From assembly GCF_001426405.1 (NCBI RefSeq), contig NZ_LMEP01000005.1, positions 10,927 through 74,926 on the forward strand: a stretch of 64,000 nt of DNA. The letters run 5' to 3'. The translations under genes and the position numbers were made by a program. Source of the stretch: Streptomyces sp. Root1304. Its GTDB lineage: Bacteria > Actinomycetota > Actinomycetes > Streptomycetales > Streptomycetaceae. Positions 18,285-27,126 of this stretch are shown piece after piece. How positions within the stretch are numbered: position 1 is the first letter of the stretch; each line of letters opens with the position of its first letter. A model generated the notes under the pieces. It was not told where the DNA came from. It did not search any database and worked only from the letters and a program-made list of their open reading frames with translations.

Positions 18285-19214
18285 TCAGTCGACCGTGCGA
18301 CCGTGGGCGCGGAGCGTGCGCAGGGCCTCGACCGTGACGATCGGGCGCCACTCCAGCGCCGATCCGGGGGCCCACGCGCGCCAGCGGATCGGCCAGCCCC
18401 CGTCCTCCTGCTGGTCGGCCGCGAGCCGGTCCAGCGAGCGGGACATCTCCTCCGCAGTGAACCAGCGCGCGGCCAGCGAGTCCGGCACGCGCGCGTAGTC
18501 GTGCGGGAAGTGCAGCTCTCCCGGCGCGTACCCGTCCGGCACCGGATGGTCGGCCTGCCGGTCCGGGTCCAGGACCGCGAGCCGCTGCTCGCGTACGAGA
18601 CGCCCCAGGCGGTCGGCGGCCGCCTCCGCGCGCGCGTGGTCCGGTGCCCCGTCGAGGAAGGCGACCGCGGCCTGGATCTCGTACGGATGGGACTTCTCCA
18701 GCGACTCCACGGCCGCCCAGCAGTACTCGGTGGCCCGGAAGAGCCACGCGTGCCACACCTGGTTGCGGTGCAGCAGCCCGACCACCGGGCCGGTGGAGAG
18801 CAGCGCGCTCGGCGGGGAGTCGACGACCGGGACGAACGGCGCCGACGGGTAGCCGCGCTGCGACGGGTGGATCGCCGGGAGCGCGCCGTCATGGGTGGAG
18901 ACGGCGGTGAGGTAGCGGCAGATCCGCTCCACGCGCAGGCCGCCGCACCGGCCGATCGAGTCGAGGACGCGGAGGGCGTGCGCGGTGTGCAGCGGCTGGC
19001 TGACCGGTCCGCGGAGATCGGGTTCGAGCGCGTGGCCGTAGCCGCCGTCCTCGTTGAGGTACGCCGTGAGGGCCGTCTCGACCTGATCCGCGCCACCGCG
19101 GAGGAAGTGGTAGGCGAACCGGCGCTGTTCGAGGACGCGGGCCGTCAGCCACACGAAGTGTCCGGCGCGGGCCACGGGAGTCGAGGGCGAGGAGGGGAGG
19201 GGTTTTTCGGCCAT
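18285..19214 (-). CDS. Hypothetical protein with alpha/alpha-toroid (prenyltransferase-like) character
   Basis: 309 aa from ATG 19214 (MAEKPLPSSPSTPVARAGHFVW); the 27 codons further upstream are shadow. The protein consists of helical pairs separated by GG-containing turns: YLNEDGGYGHALEPDLRG near residue 50, RCGGLRVERICRYL near 85, and QQEDGGWPIRWRAWAPGSALEW near 275. The E/Q-DGGxxxxxE/W motif is characteristic of repeats in squalene-cyclase/prenyltransferase folds. There is no DxDD or complete catalytic motif, so an enzyme is not claimed. Many Streptomyces genomes carry this gene as a conserved hypothetical. Convergent with azlD and divergent from the DUF3046 gene. Confidence 0.8.
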   Translation of the reverse strand: MAEKPLPSSPSTPVARAGHFVWLTARVLEQRRFAYHFLRGGADQVETALTAYLNEDGGYGHALEPDLRGPVSQPLHTAHALRVLDSIGRCGGLRVERICRYLTAVSTHDGALPAIHPSQRGYPSAPFVPVVDSPPSALLSTGPVVGLLHRNQVWHAWLFRATEYCWAAVESLEKSHPYEIQAAVAFLDGAPDHARAEAAADRLGRLVREQRLAVLDPDRQADHPVPDGYAPGELHFPHDYARVPDSLAARWFTAEEMSRSLDRLAADQQEDGGWPIRWRAWAPGSALEWRPIVTVEALRTLRAHGRTVD

Positions 19215-19293
19215 GCTCCGACGGTAGGGCGGAAAGTCGCGGTGACAAGGCCTGCGGAGCGGGCTGCACTCTTGGGAGCGGGATACTGAGGTC

Positions 19294-19488
19294 ATGCGGT
19301 TGACGATTTTCTGGGAACGGATGGCCGAACACTTCGGTGCCTCGTACGCCGAGTCCTTCGCACGCGACCATGTGATGGCGGAGCTGGGCGGCCGGACGGT
19401 ACGCGAGGCGCTGGACGCCGGCTGGGAGGCGAAGGACGTCTGGCGGGCCGTGTGCGTGGCCGTCGACGTGCCGGCGGACAGGCGGTAG
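19294..19488 (+). CDS. DUF3046 small protein
   Basis: 64-aa protein, MRLTIFWERMAEHFG and AESFARDHVMAELGGRTV, with the full DUF3046 pattern including W7, the conserved GRT and WRAVC near the end. The family is restricted to actinobacteria and its gene is generally found just upstream of recA; here the recA gene is 6.5 kb away, separated by a permease, two siderophore synthetases and a regulator pair. Function unknown. Confidence 0.85.
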   Translation: MRLTIFWERMAEHFGASYAESFARDHVMAELGGRTVREALDAGWEAKDVWRAVCVAVDVPADRR

Positions 19489-19695
19489 GGGCCGCCTCGT
19501 ACGCGTTCCCGCAGCCGTTCCCGTACGCGTACCCGTGCCGGCGTGGGTACGCCTGCCGCTCCTCAGGCCTCTCCGTGCCCGTTTTTGGGCAACGGGCGGC
19601 CTCCACGAGGTGGCCGGGCGGCGAAGCGCCGGGTGCCCGGCGGTGATGTGCGGGGTCCCGGGTGGAATGTCCGTGCGGTGCGCGAGACTGGCGGG

Positions 19696-21060
19696 GTGGC
19701 TCCGACTGACGAAACCGACGCGACACACCCGACCGCCTCCGACGAATCGGCCGAATCCGCCGAGACGACCGCTTCCGTGGCCCCGCCCGGCAGAGGCGAC
19801 GCCGGCGGTGTGACACCCGTGCCCGCCGGTCGGACGCCGACGCCCGCGGGCCAGGCGTCCGTGGCCGCGGGCCAGGCGCCCGCGCCCGCCGATCAGCCGT
19901 CCCCGACCGTCGGGCAGGCGGCGCGGATGCCGCGCTGGCTGCCCCGCGCGCTCGTCCTCGCCCTCGCGCTCTACGCCTGTTTCCAGCTCGGCAACTGGGC
20001 CTTCCACCAGCTCGTCGGCCTCCTCGTCAACATCCTGCTCGCCTTCTTCCTCGCCCTCGCCATCGAACCGGCGGTCGGGCGCATGGCGGCCCGCGGGATG
20101 CGACGTGGCCTCGCCACCTTCCTCGTCTTCTTCGCCGTCCTCGTCTTCGGTGTCGGATTCGTCGTCCTCCTCGGCTCGATGCTCGCCGGCCAGATCGTGG
20201 ACATGGTCGAGAACTTCCCCAAGTACCTCGACTCGGTGATCAACTGGATCAACCAGACCTTCCACACGGAGCTGTCGCGGGTCGAGGTCCAGGACAGCGT
20301 GCTCAGCTCCGACTGGCTGCAGAAGTACGTCCAGAACAGCGCGTCCGGCGTCCTCGACGTCTCCGCGACCGTCCTCGGCGGACTCTTCCGGCTGCTGACG
20401 ATCTTCCTGTTCTCGTTCTACTTCGCGGCCGACGGGCCCCGGCTGCGGCGCGCGCTCTGCTCCGTCCTGCCGCCCGCCCGGCAGACCGAGGTGCTGCGCG
20501 CCTGGGAGATCGCGGTCGACAAGACCGGCGGCTATCTGTACTCGCGCGGCCTGATGGCCCTGATCTCGGGCATCGCGCACTTCGTGCTCTTCGAGATCCT
20601 GGGCGTGCCGTACGCCCCCGCCCTCGCCGTGTGGGTCGGTCTCGTCTCGCAGTTCATCCCGACCATCGGCACCTACCTGGCCGGCGCCCTGCCGATGCTG
20701 ATCGCGTTCACCGTCAACCCCTGGTACGCGCTGTGGGTGCTCGGCTTCGTGGTGATCTACCAGCAGTTCGAGAACTACGTCCTCCAGCCGAAGCTCACGT
20801 CGAAGACGGTGGACATCCATCCGGCGGTGGCGTTCGGCTCGGTCATCGCGGGGACGGCGCTGCTCGGCGCCGTCGGCGCCCTGATCGCCATCCCGGCCGT
20901 CGCCACCCTCCAGGCCTTCCTCGGCGCGTACGTGAAGCGGTACGACGTGACGGACGACCCGCGCGTCCACGGTCACCGGCGGTACGGCGAGGCGGTGGTG
21001 GCCCGGCTGCAGAAGGCGCTGCACCACAAGAAGGAGATCGCGCCGGACGAGGACGCCTGA
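19696..21060 (+). CDS. AI-2E family transporter (PF01594 type permease)
   Basis: GTG 19696 has GGCGGG just upstream and gives 454 aa; the longer frame from 19543 is shadow. Residues 1-75 are a low-complexity cytoplasmic tail with imperfect repeats (PAGQASVAAGQAPAPA). Hydrophobic segments at about 78-125 (two helices), 135-160, a long amphipathic stretch 165-235, then 240-258 and a cluster from 300 to 420 fit the eight-helix layout of the family. Conserved pieces: LSWL-type region at LDVSATVLGGLFRLLTIFLFSFYF, LVSQFIPTIGTYLAGALPMLIAF and YQQFENYVLQPKL. Members export AI-2 or act as Na+/H+ antiporters; which applies here is unknown. Confidence 0.85.
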   Translation: MAPTDETDATHPTASDESAESAETTASVAPPGRGDAGGVTPVPAGRTPTPAGQASVAAGQAPAPADQPSPTVGQAARMPRWLPRALVLALALYACFQLGNWAFHQLVGLLVNILLAFFLALAIEPAVGRMAARGMRRGLATFLVFFAVLVFGVGFVVLLGSMLAGQIVDMVENFPKYLDSVINWINQTFHTELSRVEVQDSVLSSDWLQKYVQNSASGVLDVSATVLGGLFRLLTIFLFSFYFAADGPRLRRALCSVLPPARQTEVLRAWEIAVDKTGGYLYSRGLMALISGIAHFVLFEILGVPYAPALAVWVGLVSQFIPTIGTYLAGALPMLIAFTVNPWYALWVLGFVVIYQQFENYVLQPKLTSKTVDIHPAVAFGSVIAGTALLGAVGALIAIPAVATLQAFLGAYVKRYDVTDDPRVHGHRRYGEAVVARLQKALHHKKEIAPDEDA

Positions 21061-21088
21061 CCGCTCCGAGCCGTCGTGGCCGGGCCCC

Positions 21089-22702
21089 TCACGTACGCGC
21101 GCGCGTGCTGCCGACGGTGCCGTTCGCGAGGGGGTTGGGGACGGGGAGGTAGCGGGGGGCGGTTCCCTCCGCCCTGATCCAGCGGGAGAGCAGGTTGGCC
21201 TTGCCCGGGAGGGTGGGCGCGTCGAGCAGGCCGGCGAGGTCGGGGAGCGCCGGGAGCCGCCCGCTCCGTTCGAACTCGTCGCGGGCCAGGGCCCAGAGGG
21301 CGGCGGCGGAACCCGGGAACCGGTGGGTGAGGGCGCCGGCGACCTCGGAGAGGTTGTTGACGACGAGGCAGTAGACGAGTCGCCGCCAGGCCGCCTCGTG
21401 GGGCGTTCCGGGAACCGTCTTCGCGCCCTCCGCGTCGCGGAACACCGACTGGACGGGGGTGCCCAGGGCGTCCACGGCGACCAGCGTGTTCTGCAGATGG
21501 CACTCCACGGCCACGCCGAAGCGGGCGAACGCCTCCAGGACCGGTGGCACGACGCACCGCAGATAGGCCGACCACCAGGCCCGCGGATCCGTCAGCCGGT
21601 CGAGGGGGTTGCCGGGGAAGCCCTCGCAGAGCGCGGCCGTCAGGACCGCCGTCGCGCCCGGGACCAGACGGCGGTCGAGGCCGTCCCGTACGAGGACGGC
21701 GCAGGTCTCGAAGAGGCCGTCCACCGTCCGGTAGCCGCGGTCGCTCAGCCAGGCCGCCGGGCCGCCCATGGCGGCGAACGCGGCGGTGACCAGCGGGTCG
21801 GTACGGCGCACGTGGAGCAGCTCGTGCCGGCGCATCCGGCGGACGTCGTTGGTGATCCGGACGTCCAGGCTGAACTTCAGGAACACGTCCTCGCGCGCGT
21901 GGCCGCCGTCCCCGGGGATGTACACGGTGCGCACCGACGAGGTCGGCCGGGCCGGCGCGCGCGTGGTGCCCAGCCGGACGAGGCGGCCCTCGGCGAAGGC
22001 GGAGCGCAGCCGGGAGGCACCGTCCGAGAGGTCGAGCTGCCAGGGGTGGGCCGGGAGCAGCCGGTAGCCGGGCGGTGCCCCGCCGAGGGCGTCCAGGGCC
22101 CGGGTGTCGCCGTCCTCGACCACCGCGTCCTCGCGTACGCCGAGCAGCACGAGCGGGAAACGGGCGTACGCCTCGGGGGCGTAGCGGAGCCAGGCGGTGG
22201 GGGAGCCCTCGGAGGTACGGGCCTTCGGGGCCGGGTGGTACGGGTGGCCCATCACGAGGGCCTGCTCCGAGCGGAGCCACAGGTCCTCGGGCGGGGCCCT
22301 GCGGGCGCGGGCGGCGAGGACGGCCCGTACGGCGGCGCGGCTGGCGGCCATCTCGGCGGCCAGGGCCGGATTGGCCCGGCCGGTGGTGGCGCACATCTCC
22401 TGGACGGCGAGGTCGACGAGACGGGCATGGTCCAGGGCCCGCCAGGCGCGGCCCGTCCACAGCTCGGGTCCTGAGGGCCGGTGCCCCGGGCGGACACGGA
22501 GGAGACGGCCGGTGGCACGGAGGCGGTGGACGGTGTGCCGGGGGGTGGCGGCCGGGGACGGGGACGATGTCGTCCCCGGGACCGGTTCCGTGGGGACCCG
22601 GTGCGTCTCCGGGTCCTCCGCCGGGTCCGTGGCCTCGCGGAGCAGGCAGTTGAGCAGGGGCGTCACCGCCAGGGCGTCGGCGGTCCGCGAGAGCATGTCC
22701 AT
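21089..22702 (-). CDS. NIS siderophore synthetase, IucA/IucC family (1)
   Basis: ATP-dependent NRPS-independent siderophore synthetase that condenses a carboxylate (citrate-type) with an amine or alcohol. 537 aa from ATG 22702. Family motifs: GHPYHPAPKAR near residue 152 and HPWQ near 218 (ATP/phosphate loops), SSVRTVYIP and KFSLDVRITNDVRR near 250-285 (adenylate binding), and HLQNTLVAVD near 395 (catalytic region, where the second synthetase has HGQNLLVVLD). C-terminal FhuF-like segment follows. The gene is head-to-head with a second synthetase, only 47 bases between the two starts. No decarboxylase, monooxygenase or acyltransferase needed for a desferrioxamine- or aerobactin-type pathway lies within view. 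Confidence 0.92.
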   Translation of the reverse strand: MDMLSRTADALAVTPLLNCLLREATDPAEDPETHRVPTEPVPGTTSSPSPAATPRHTVHRLRATGRLLRVRPGHRPSGPELWTGRAWRALDHARLVDLAVQEMCATTGRANPALAAEMAASRAAVRAVLAARARRAPPEDLWLRSEQALVMGHPYHPAPKARTSEGSPTAWLRYAPEAYARFPLVLLGVREDAVVEDGDTRALDALGGAPPGYRLLPAHPWQLDLSDGASRLRSAFAEGRLVRLGTTRAPARPTSSVRTVYIPGDGGHAREDVFLKFSLDVRITNDVRRMRRHELLHVRRTDPLVTAAFAAMGGPAAWLSDRGYRTVDGLFETCAVLVRDGLDRRLVPGATAVLTAALCEGFPGNPLDRLTDPRAWWSAYLRCVVPPVLEAFARFGVAVECHLQNTLVAVDALGTPVQSVFRDAEGAKTVPGTPHEAAWRRLVYCLVVNNLSEVAGALTHRFPGSAAALWALARDEFERSGRLPALPDLAGLLDAPTLPGKANLLSRWIRAEGTAPRYLPVPNPLANGTVGSTRART

Positions 22703-22749
22703 CGATATCAGTATGTGTGGACCGCGCCGGACCGCGATAGAACATCCCC

Positions 22750-24387
22750 ATGTGCCGAACCGCCGCGGAACGGACTCTCGCCGCCGAACTGAACGCCGTC
22801 CGCCCGGACCTCACGGACGCGTACGCCGCGGGGCTTCCGGGGGCGAGGAGCGCGGTGCTGACCCGACTGTGGCGCGGCCTCGTCCACGAGCCGCTGCCCT
22901 GGGTCGCGGCCCGTACCGCAGACGGCGGGGGACTGACCCTGCGCCTGGCGGACGGGCGTCGGCTGCGGGGCCCGTTCTCGGACCCGTGGGCGACGGTGAC
23001 GGGGACGGGACCGGTGACAGGGGCGGAGACGATGGCGGGACCGGTGGCGGGAACGGGACCGGTGTCGGCGGCGGAGGCATCGACGGCTGCGGCACCGGCG
23101 GCCGGGGCCGCCGTGAAGGAGCTCGACCTCGACGGGCGCCGGTTCGGCCATCCGGCTGAACTGATGGCCGCCCTCGCCGTACCGGGAGGCGCGCGGCTGG
23201 CCGCCGAACTCGACCACAGCGTCGCGTCGATGGCGCTCTCACGCACGGCGCCCCGGCGCCCCGTCGCCCTCTCCGGCTCCGCCGCGGAGCCGTGGGAGTG
23301 GGAGCAGACGGAGACCGACGGGCATCCGTACCACCCCTGCTGCCGTTCCCGGCCGGGCTTCTCCGCCGCCGAGCAGCTCGCGTACGCGCCCGAGCACCGG
23401 CCCGTCGTGTCCCTGTGGCTGGCCCCGGTCGAGGGCGCGGCGGTCTCGGGGGCGTGGCCGGCCGAACTCCGCGACGGCGACGCCGTACTGATCCCCGTCC
23501 ATCCCTGGCAGGCCGCGCACGTCCTGCGCGGACGGGCGCGGGGGCCCGGTCCCGGCCGAGTGCTGCGGCCCGGTCCCGACGGGCATCCGCTGCTGTCGCT
23601 GCGCACGCTCGACCTGGGCGGGGGCACGCACGTCAAGACCGCGCTGAGTACCCGACTCACCTCGGCCGTACGGGACATCTCGGCGTACACCGTCACGCAC
23701 GCGCTCGCCACGTCGGAGTTCGTCGAGCGGCTCGCCCAGCGGTTCGACGGCCGTCTCCACATCGCCCGCACCCTGGCGGCGGCGGGGGCGGGAACGGCCG
23801 ACCTGGCGGCGCTGCTGCGCGAGTCGCCGCAGGTGTACGCGGACGCGGCGGCCGGGGAGAGGGTGGTGCCGGTGGCCGCGCTTCCCGGACTCCTCGCGTC
23901 CCACGTGCCGGACGAACGGCTGTGCAGGGCCGTCGGGTTCGCGCGGCTGGCCCTCGGCGTCGGCCTGGAACTGCTCGACCTCGGGGTGGCCCTGGAGGCG
24001 CACGGGCAGAACCTCCTCGTGGTCCTCGACGCCGGGTGCCGGCCCCGCCGGCTCGTCTACCGCGACCTCGCCGACATCCGCATCAGCCCCGCCCGCCTGG
24101 CCCGGCACGGCATCGCGGCCCCGCCCGTCAGCGGCCGGCTCCTGAACGACGACCCGGACACGCTCCGCCGCAAGCTTCTCGGCAGCCTGGTCACGGGCGC
24201 GCTCGGCCCGCTGGCCGGTGACGCGCCGACACTCGGCACGATCCTGGACGCGGTCGCCCCCGACCTTCCCCCGACCCCGGACGCCCACGCGCTGCGTACG
24301 GAACCGCTCCCGGCGAAGGCGCTGACCCTGATGCGGCTGGAGGGGCGCGGCGGGGACCGGTGGACGCTGCTGCCGCGGCCTTCGTAG
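22750..24387 (+). CDS. NIS siderophore synthetase, IucA/IucC family (2)
   Basis: 545 aa from ATG 22750; no clear Shine-Dalgarno in the 47-base spacer, so a start a few codons later is possible. Motifs: GHPYHPCCRSRPG near residue 189, HPWQAAHVLRG near 252, SLRTLDLGGGTHVKTALSTRLTSAVRDI near 285-312, and EAHGQNLLVVLD near 418 followed by YRDLADIRI. A low-complexity insert of Gly/Thr/Pro/Val (TGTGPVTGAETMAGPVAGTGPV) at residues ~84-108 interrupts the N-terminal domain and is not a family feature; it arises from a GGGACGGGACCGG-type DNA repeat. Divergence from synthetase 1 indicates that the two enzymes act in the same pathway, probably on two successive couplings (inference). Confidence 0.92.
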   Translation: MCRTAAERTLAAELNAVRPDLTDAYAAGLPGARSAVLTRLWRGLVHEPLPWVAARTADGGGLTLRLADGRRLRGPFSDPWATVTGTGPVTGAETMAGPVAGTGPVSAAEASTAAAPAAGAAVKELDLDGRRFGHPAELMAALAVPGGARLAAELDHSVASMALSRTAPRRPVALSGSAAEPWEWEQTETDGHPYHPCCRSRPGFSAAEQLAYAPEHRPVVSLWLAPVEGAAVSGAWPAELRDGDAVLIPVHPWQAAHVLRGRARGPGPGRVLRPGPDGHPLLSLRTLDLGGGTHVKTALSTRLTSAVRDISAYTVTHALATSEFVERLAQRFDGRLHIARTLAAAGAGTADLAALLRESPQVYADAAAGERVVPVAALPGLLASHVPDERLCRAVGFARLALGVGLELLDLGVALEAHGQNLLVVLDAGCRPRRLVYRDLADIRISPARLARHGIAAPPVSGRLLNDDPDTLRRKLLGSLVTGALGPLAGDAPTLGTILDAVAPDLPPTPDAHALRTEPLPAKALTLMRLEGRGGDRWTLLPRPS

Positions 24388-24404
24388 GCGGACGTGACGG
24401 GAGA

Positions 24405-24476
24405 CGTACGGCGGGAGGCGCTGGGGGCGTACGGCGGGAGGTGCTGAGGGGCGTACCGGGGGCGTGCGGGGTGGGG
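24405..24476. repeat. G-rich tandem repeat between convergent genes
   Basis: Two near-identical units of 23-24 bases (beginning CGTACGGCGGGAGG, at 24405-24427 and 24428-24451) are followed by two degenerate, shorter units (CGTACCGGGGG at 24452-24462, CGTGCGGGGTGGGG at 24463-24476). It fills the space between the second synthetase and the convergent DUF3291 gene. The + strand G-runs could form a quadruplex. Confidence 0.7.
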
Positions 24477-24480
24477 CGTA

Positions 24481-24993
24481 CTACAGCGCCGCCGCCGCGT
24501 CCCCGGACCGGTGGTGCCGGTCCGCCTCGGCGGCGGTGTGGGCGGAGGCGAAGGTGAACGCGCGCGGGGACGGTCCGTTCGCCCGCAGGTCCGCCAGCCG
24601 CTCCAGGGCCTCGCCGACGGTCGGGACGTGACCGGCGGGCACCCACCAGAGCACGAGGTGGGCCGCGACGTGCCGCTCGAACCAGTCGCGGCGCTGCCGC
24701 ATCACCTCCAGGTGCCCGCTGCGGTACGTGAAGTCCCACAGCGAGTCCTGGGACTCCCACACCGACAGGTTGACGATGACGTCCTCGCCAGCCGGGCGCA
24801 GACCGGTGGCGTCCACGGCCCCGTCCTCGACGAGCCGCCATACGAAGCCGGGCGCGGCGTCGGCGGCGGCGTTGACCGTGTCGAGCATGTCGACGAAGGG
24901 GGCGAGGCGCGGGTCGTCGAGGGGGTGGCTGAGGGTCGCGACGTTGAGCTGGGCGAGGTGGGCGGCGGGCGCGGGGTGCGCGGAGGCGGTCAT
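24481..24993 (-). CDS. DUF3291-family protein
   Basis: 170 aa from ATG 24993. The sequence shows the ABM-like monooxygenase-fold features of DUF3291: HLAQLNVATL at the start, FVDMLDTVNAAADAAPGFVWRL near residues 35-56, VIVNLSVWESQDSLWDFTYRSGHLEVMRQRRDWF near 75-108 and LVLWWVPAGHVPTVGEALERLADL near 122-146. No enzymatic activity is known for the family. It follows the metalloregulator-like gene by 32 bases in the same orientation and is probably co-transcribed with it. Confidence 0.85.
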   Translation of the reverse strand: MTASAHPAPAAHLAQLNVATLSHPLDDPRLAPFVDMLDTVNAAADAAPGFVWRLVEDGAVDATGLRPAGEDVIVNLSVWESQDSLWDFTYRSGHLEVMRQRRDWFERHVAAHLVLWWVPAGHVPTVGEALERLADLRANGPSPRAFTFASAHTAAEADRHHRSGDAAAAL

Positions 24994-25025
24994 GGCCTCA
25001 TCCCAGCACGGCGCGCTTTTCTATG

Positions 25026-25715
25026 TCAATCTTCATTGTTTTTAGAAGCTTCGATCACGACGCAGCACTCTCCGGGGCGGGAGTCCATGCGTGCGCGGAC
25101 GGGGCCGTCCGTGCCGATCAGCCCCTCCAGCAGGGCGAGGTTCATGCCGCAGACGAGGGGCGGGAAGCGTTCGGCGACGGAGTGGAAGGGGCAGTTGCGC
25201 ATACGGACGACGGGGGTGGGGGTGTCCTCGGGTGTGCCCTCGGCGGCCGCGCCTTCCAGGTGTGGTTCGTAGCCCCGGGCGGCCAGGACCGCCATGGCCT
25301 CTTCGAGGTCGCCGCAGGGGGTGGCGGAGTCGCGCAGGGCCTCGCCCCGGCGGCGCGCGGCGGCGCAGAGCCCGGCGTCGAGGCCGGCCTGCTCGGCGGC
25401 CTCGGCGAGCAGCTCGGCGGCGGTGCGGTAGTCGCGGGCGGGCAGTGACACGGAATGCTCGGCACGTGCCCGCGTGTAGACCTTGGCGGGCCGGCCGGCC
25501 CCCGGTCCCGAGCGGCCGGTGAGGCGACGGCTGCCGCTCTCCAGCAGCCCGGCCTCGGTCAGCTTGTCCAGATGGTGCGCGGCGAGCGTGCGCGCCACGC
25601 CGGCCGCCTCGGCGGCCTCGTTGCGGCCGACCTCGCGCCCCTGGGCGGCCACGTACTCGTACAGGCGGCGGCGCACCGGGTCCTGCAGTGCGGCAATCGC
25701 GTCGATGTCCTTCAC
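25026..25715 (-). CDS. HTH regulator with conserved cysteines, SufR-like (probable Fe-S sensor)
   Basis: 229 aa from GTG 25715. N-terminal winged helix (residues 1-65: [50 protein letters not shown]). A linker rich in Gly/Arg ([13 protein letters not shown]) is the family signature before the effector domain. The C-terminal half has C117, C134, C175, C189 and C217-C218; the [20 protein letters not shown] segment with 13 residues between C175 and C189 resembles SufR-type [Fe-S]-binding repressors. Iron-sulfur binding is inferred from this pattern. It precedes the DUF3291 gene in a probable two-gene operon and lies close to the siderophore synthetases, so a role in iron or redox response is plausible. 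Confidence 0.82.
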   Translation of the reverse strand: MKDIDAIAALQDPVRRRLYEYVAAQGREVGRNEAAEAAGVARTLAAHHLDKLTEAGLLESGSRRLTGRSGPGAGRPAKVYTRARAEHSVSLPARDYRTAAELLAEAAEQAGLDAGLCAAARRRGEALRDSATPCGDLEEAMAVLAARGYEPHLEGAAAEGTPEDTPTPVVRMRNCPFHSVAERFPPLVCGMNLALLEGLIGTDGPVRARMDSRPGECCVVIEASKNNED

Positions 25716-25818
25716 CCGGTCATTCTAGGAACAACGCAGGTTGGACATAGAAGACCGGAGCCTCGGTCCGCTGCGCGAGGCCGGGCCGCGGGCGGTCCGT
25801 CCCGCCCGCGTGGCATGC

Positions 25819-25846
25819 TTGACACTGAAATCGAACATCCATTCTC
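25819..25846 (+). promoter_or_regulatory. recA promoter with LexA (SOS) operator
   Basis: TTGACA at 25819-25824 is the -35. The sequence GAAC-ATCC-ATTC at 25833-25844 matches the actinobacterial LexA/Cheo box (GAAC-N4-GTTC) with one mismatch and runs into the -10 region (CATTCT, 25840-25845), so LexA bound here would block RNA polymerase. It is about 140 bases upstream of the recA start. Confidence 0.8.
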
Positions 25847-25985
25847 ATGGAAGTCCGGCCCCTGGAATCGCGGGCTTGTCGGCGAGTTGTCCACAGGCCG
25901 GAGGGGACGTCGGGGCCCATTGTCAGTGGCAGGGGTTAGCGTCTTTCACATGAAGCGATCGACTCAAGCAAACCGGGTGGAACCC

Positions 25986-27122
25986 ATGGCAGGAACCGAC
26001 CGCGAGAAGGCGCTCGACGCCGCGCTCGCACAGATTGAACGCCAATTCGGCAAGGGCGCCGTGATGCGCATGGGTGACCGCGTCCAGGAGCCGATCGAGG
26101 TGATCTCCACCGGATCGACCGCCCTCGACATCGCCCTCGGCGTCGGCGGCCTGCCGCGCGGCCGTGTCGTGGAGGTCTACGGACCGGAGTCCTCCGGTAA
26201 GACGACCCTGACCCTGCACGCCGTGGCCAACGCCCAGAAGGCCGGCGGCCAGGTGGCCTTCGTGGACGCCGAGCACGCCCTCGACCCCGAGTACGCCAAG
26301 AAGCTCGGCGTCGACATCGACAACCTCATCCTGTCCCAGCCGGACAACGGCGAGCAGGCCCTCGAGATCGTCGACATGCTGGTCCGCTCCGGCGCCCTCG
26401 ACCTGATCGTCATCGACTCCGTCGCCGCGCTCGTCCCGCGTGCGGAGATCGAGGGCGAGATGGGCGACTCCCACGTCGGCCTCCAGGCCCGACTGATGAG
26501 CCAGGCGCTCCGGAAGATCACCAGCGCGCTCAACCAGTCCAAGACCACCGCGATCTTCATCAACCAGCTCCGCGAGAAGATCGGCGTGATGTTCGGCTCG
26601 CCGGAGACCACGACCGGTGGCCGCGCCCTGAAGTTCTACGCCTCCGTGCGCCTCGACATCCGTCGCATCGAGACCCTCAAGGACGGCACGGACGCGGTCG
26701 GCAACCGCACCCGCGTCAAGGTCGTCAAGAACAAGGTCGCGCCCCCCTTCAAGCAGGCCGAGTTCGACATCCTCTACGGCCAGGGCATCAGCCGCGAGGG
26801 CGGTCTGATCGACATGGGCGTGGAGCACGGCTTCGTGCGCAAGGCCGGTGCCTGGTACACGTACGAGGGCGACCAGCTCGGCCAGGGCAAGGAGAACGCC
26901 CGCAACTTCCTGAAGGACAACCCCGACCTCGCCGACGAGATCGAGAAGAAGATCAAGGAGAAGCTGGGCGTCGGCGTCCGGCCCGAGGCCGCGAAGGCCG
27001 AGACGGCGACGGACGCGGCGGGCGCCGCGGACGCGGCCGGCGCGGACGACGCCGCCAAGAGCGTCCCGGCACCCGCGAGCAAGACCGCGAAGGCGACCAA
27101 GGCCACCGCGGTCAAGAGCTGA
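25986..27122 (+). CDS. recA: Recombinase RecA
   Basis: DNA strand-exchange protein and SOS co-protease. ATG 25986 ([24 protein letters not shown]) is preceded by GGTGGAA at 6-12 bases; the open frame upstream to 25455 is non-coding. 378 aa. Walker [10 protein letters not shown] is at residues 67-75 and Walker [13 protein letters not shown] near 140-151. The L1 region has [21 protein letters not shown], the L2 region has [19 protein letters not shown], and QLREKIG lies between them. The C-terminal extension beyond residue 330 is Ala/Lys/Asp-rich ([24 protein letters not shown]), a feature of Streptomyces RecA. Followed after 4 bases by recX. Confidence 0.98.
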   Translation: MAGTDREKALDAALAQIERQFGKGAVMRMGDRVQEPIEVISTGSTALDIALGVGGLPRGRVVEVYGPESSGKTTLTLHAVANAQKAGGQVAFVDAEHALDPEYAKKLGVDIDNLILSQPDNGEQALEIVDMLVRSGALDLIVIDSVAALVPRAEIEGEMGDSHVGLQARLMSQALRKITSALNQSKTTAIFINQLREKIGVMFGSPETTTGGRALKFYASVRLDIRRIETLKDGTDAVGNRTRVKVVKNKVAPPFKQAEFDILYGQGISREGGLIDMGVEHGFVRKAGAWYTYEGDQLGQGKENARNFLKDNPDLADEIEKKIKEKLGVGVRPEAAKAETATDAAGAADAAGADDAAKSVPAPASKTAKATKATAVKS

Positions 27123-27126
27123 ACCG

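Noticed and set aside
22703..22749. Possible DmdR/iron box between the two siderophore synthetases
   Set aside because: No TTAGGTTAGGCTCACCTAA-like inverted repeat could be found in the 47-base spacer.
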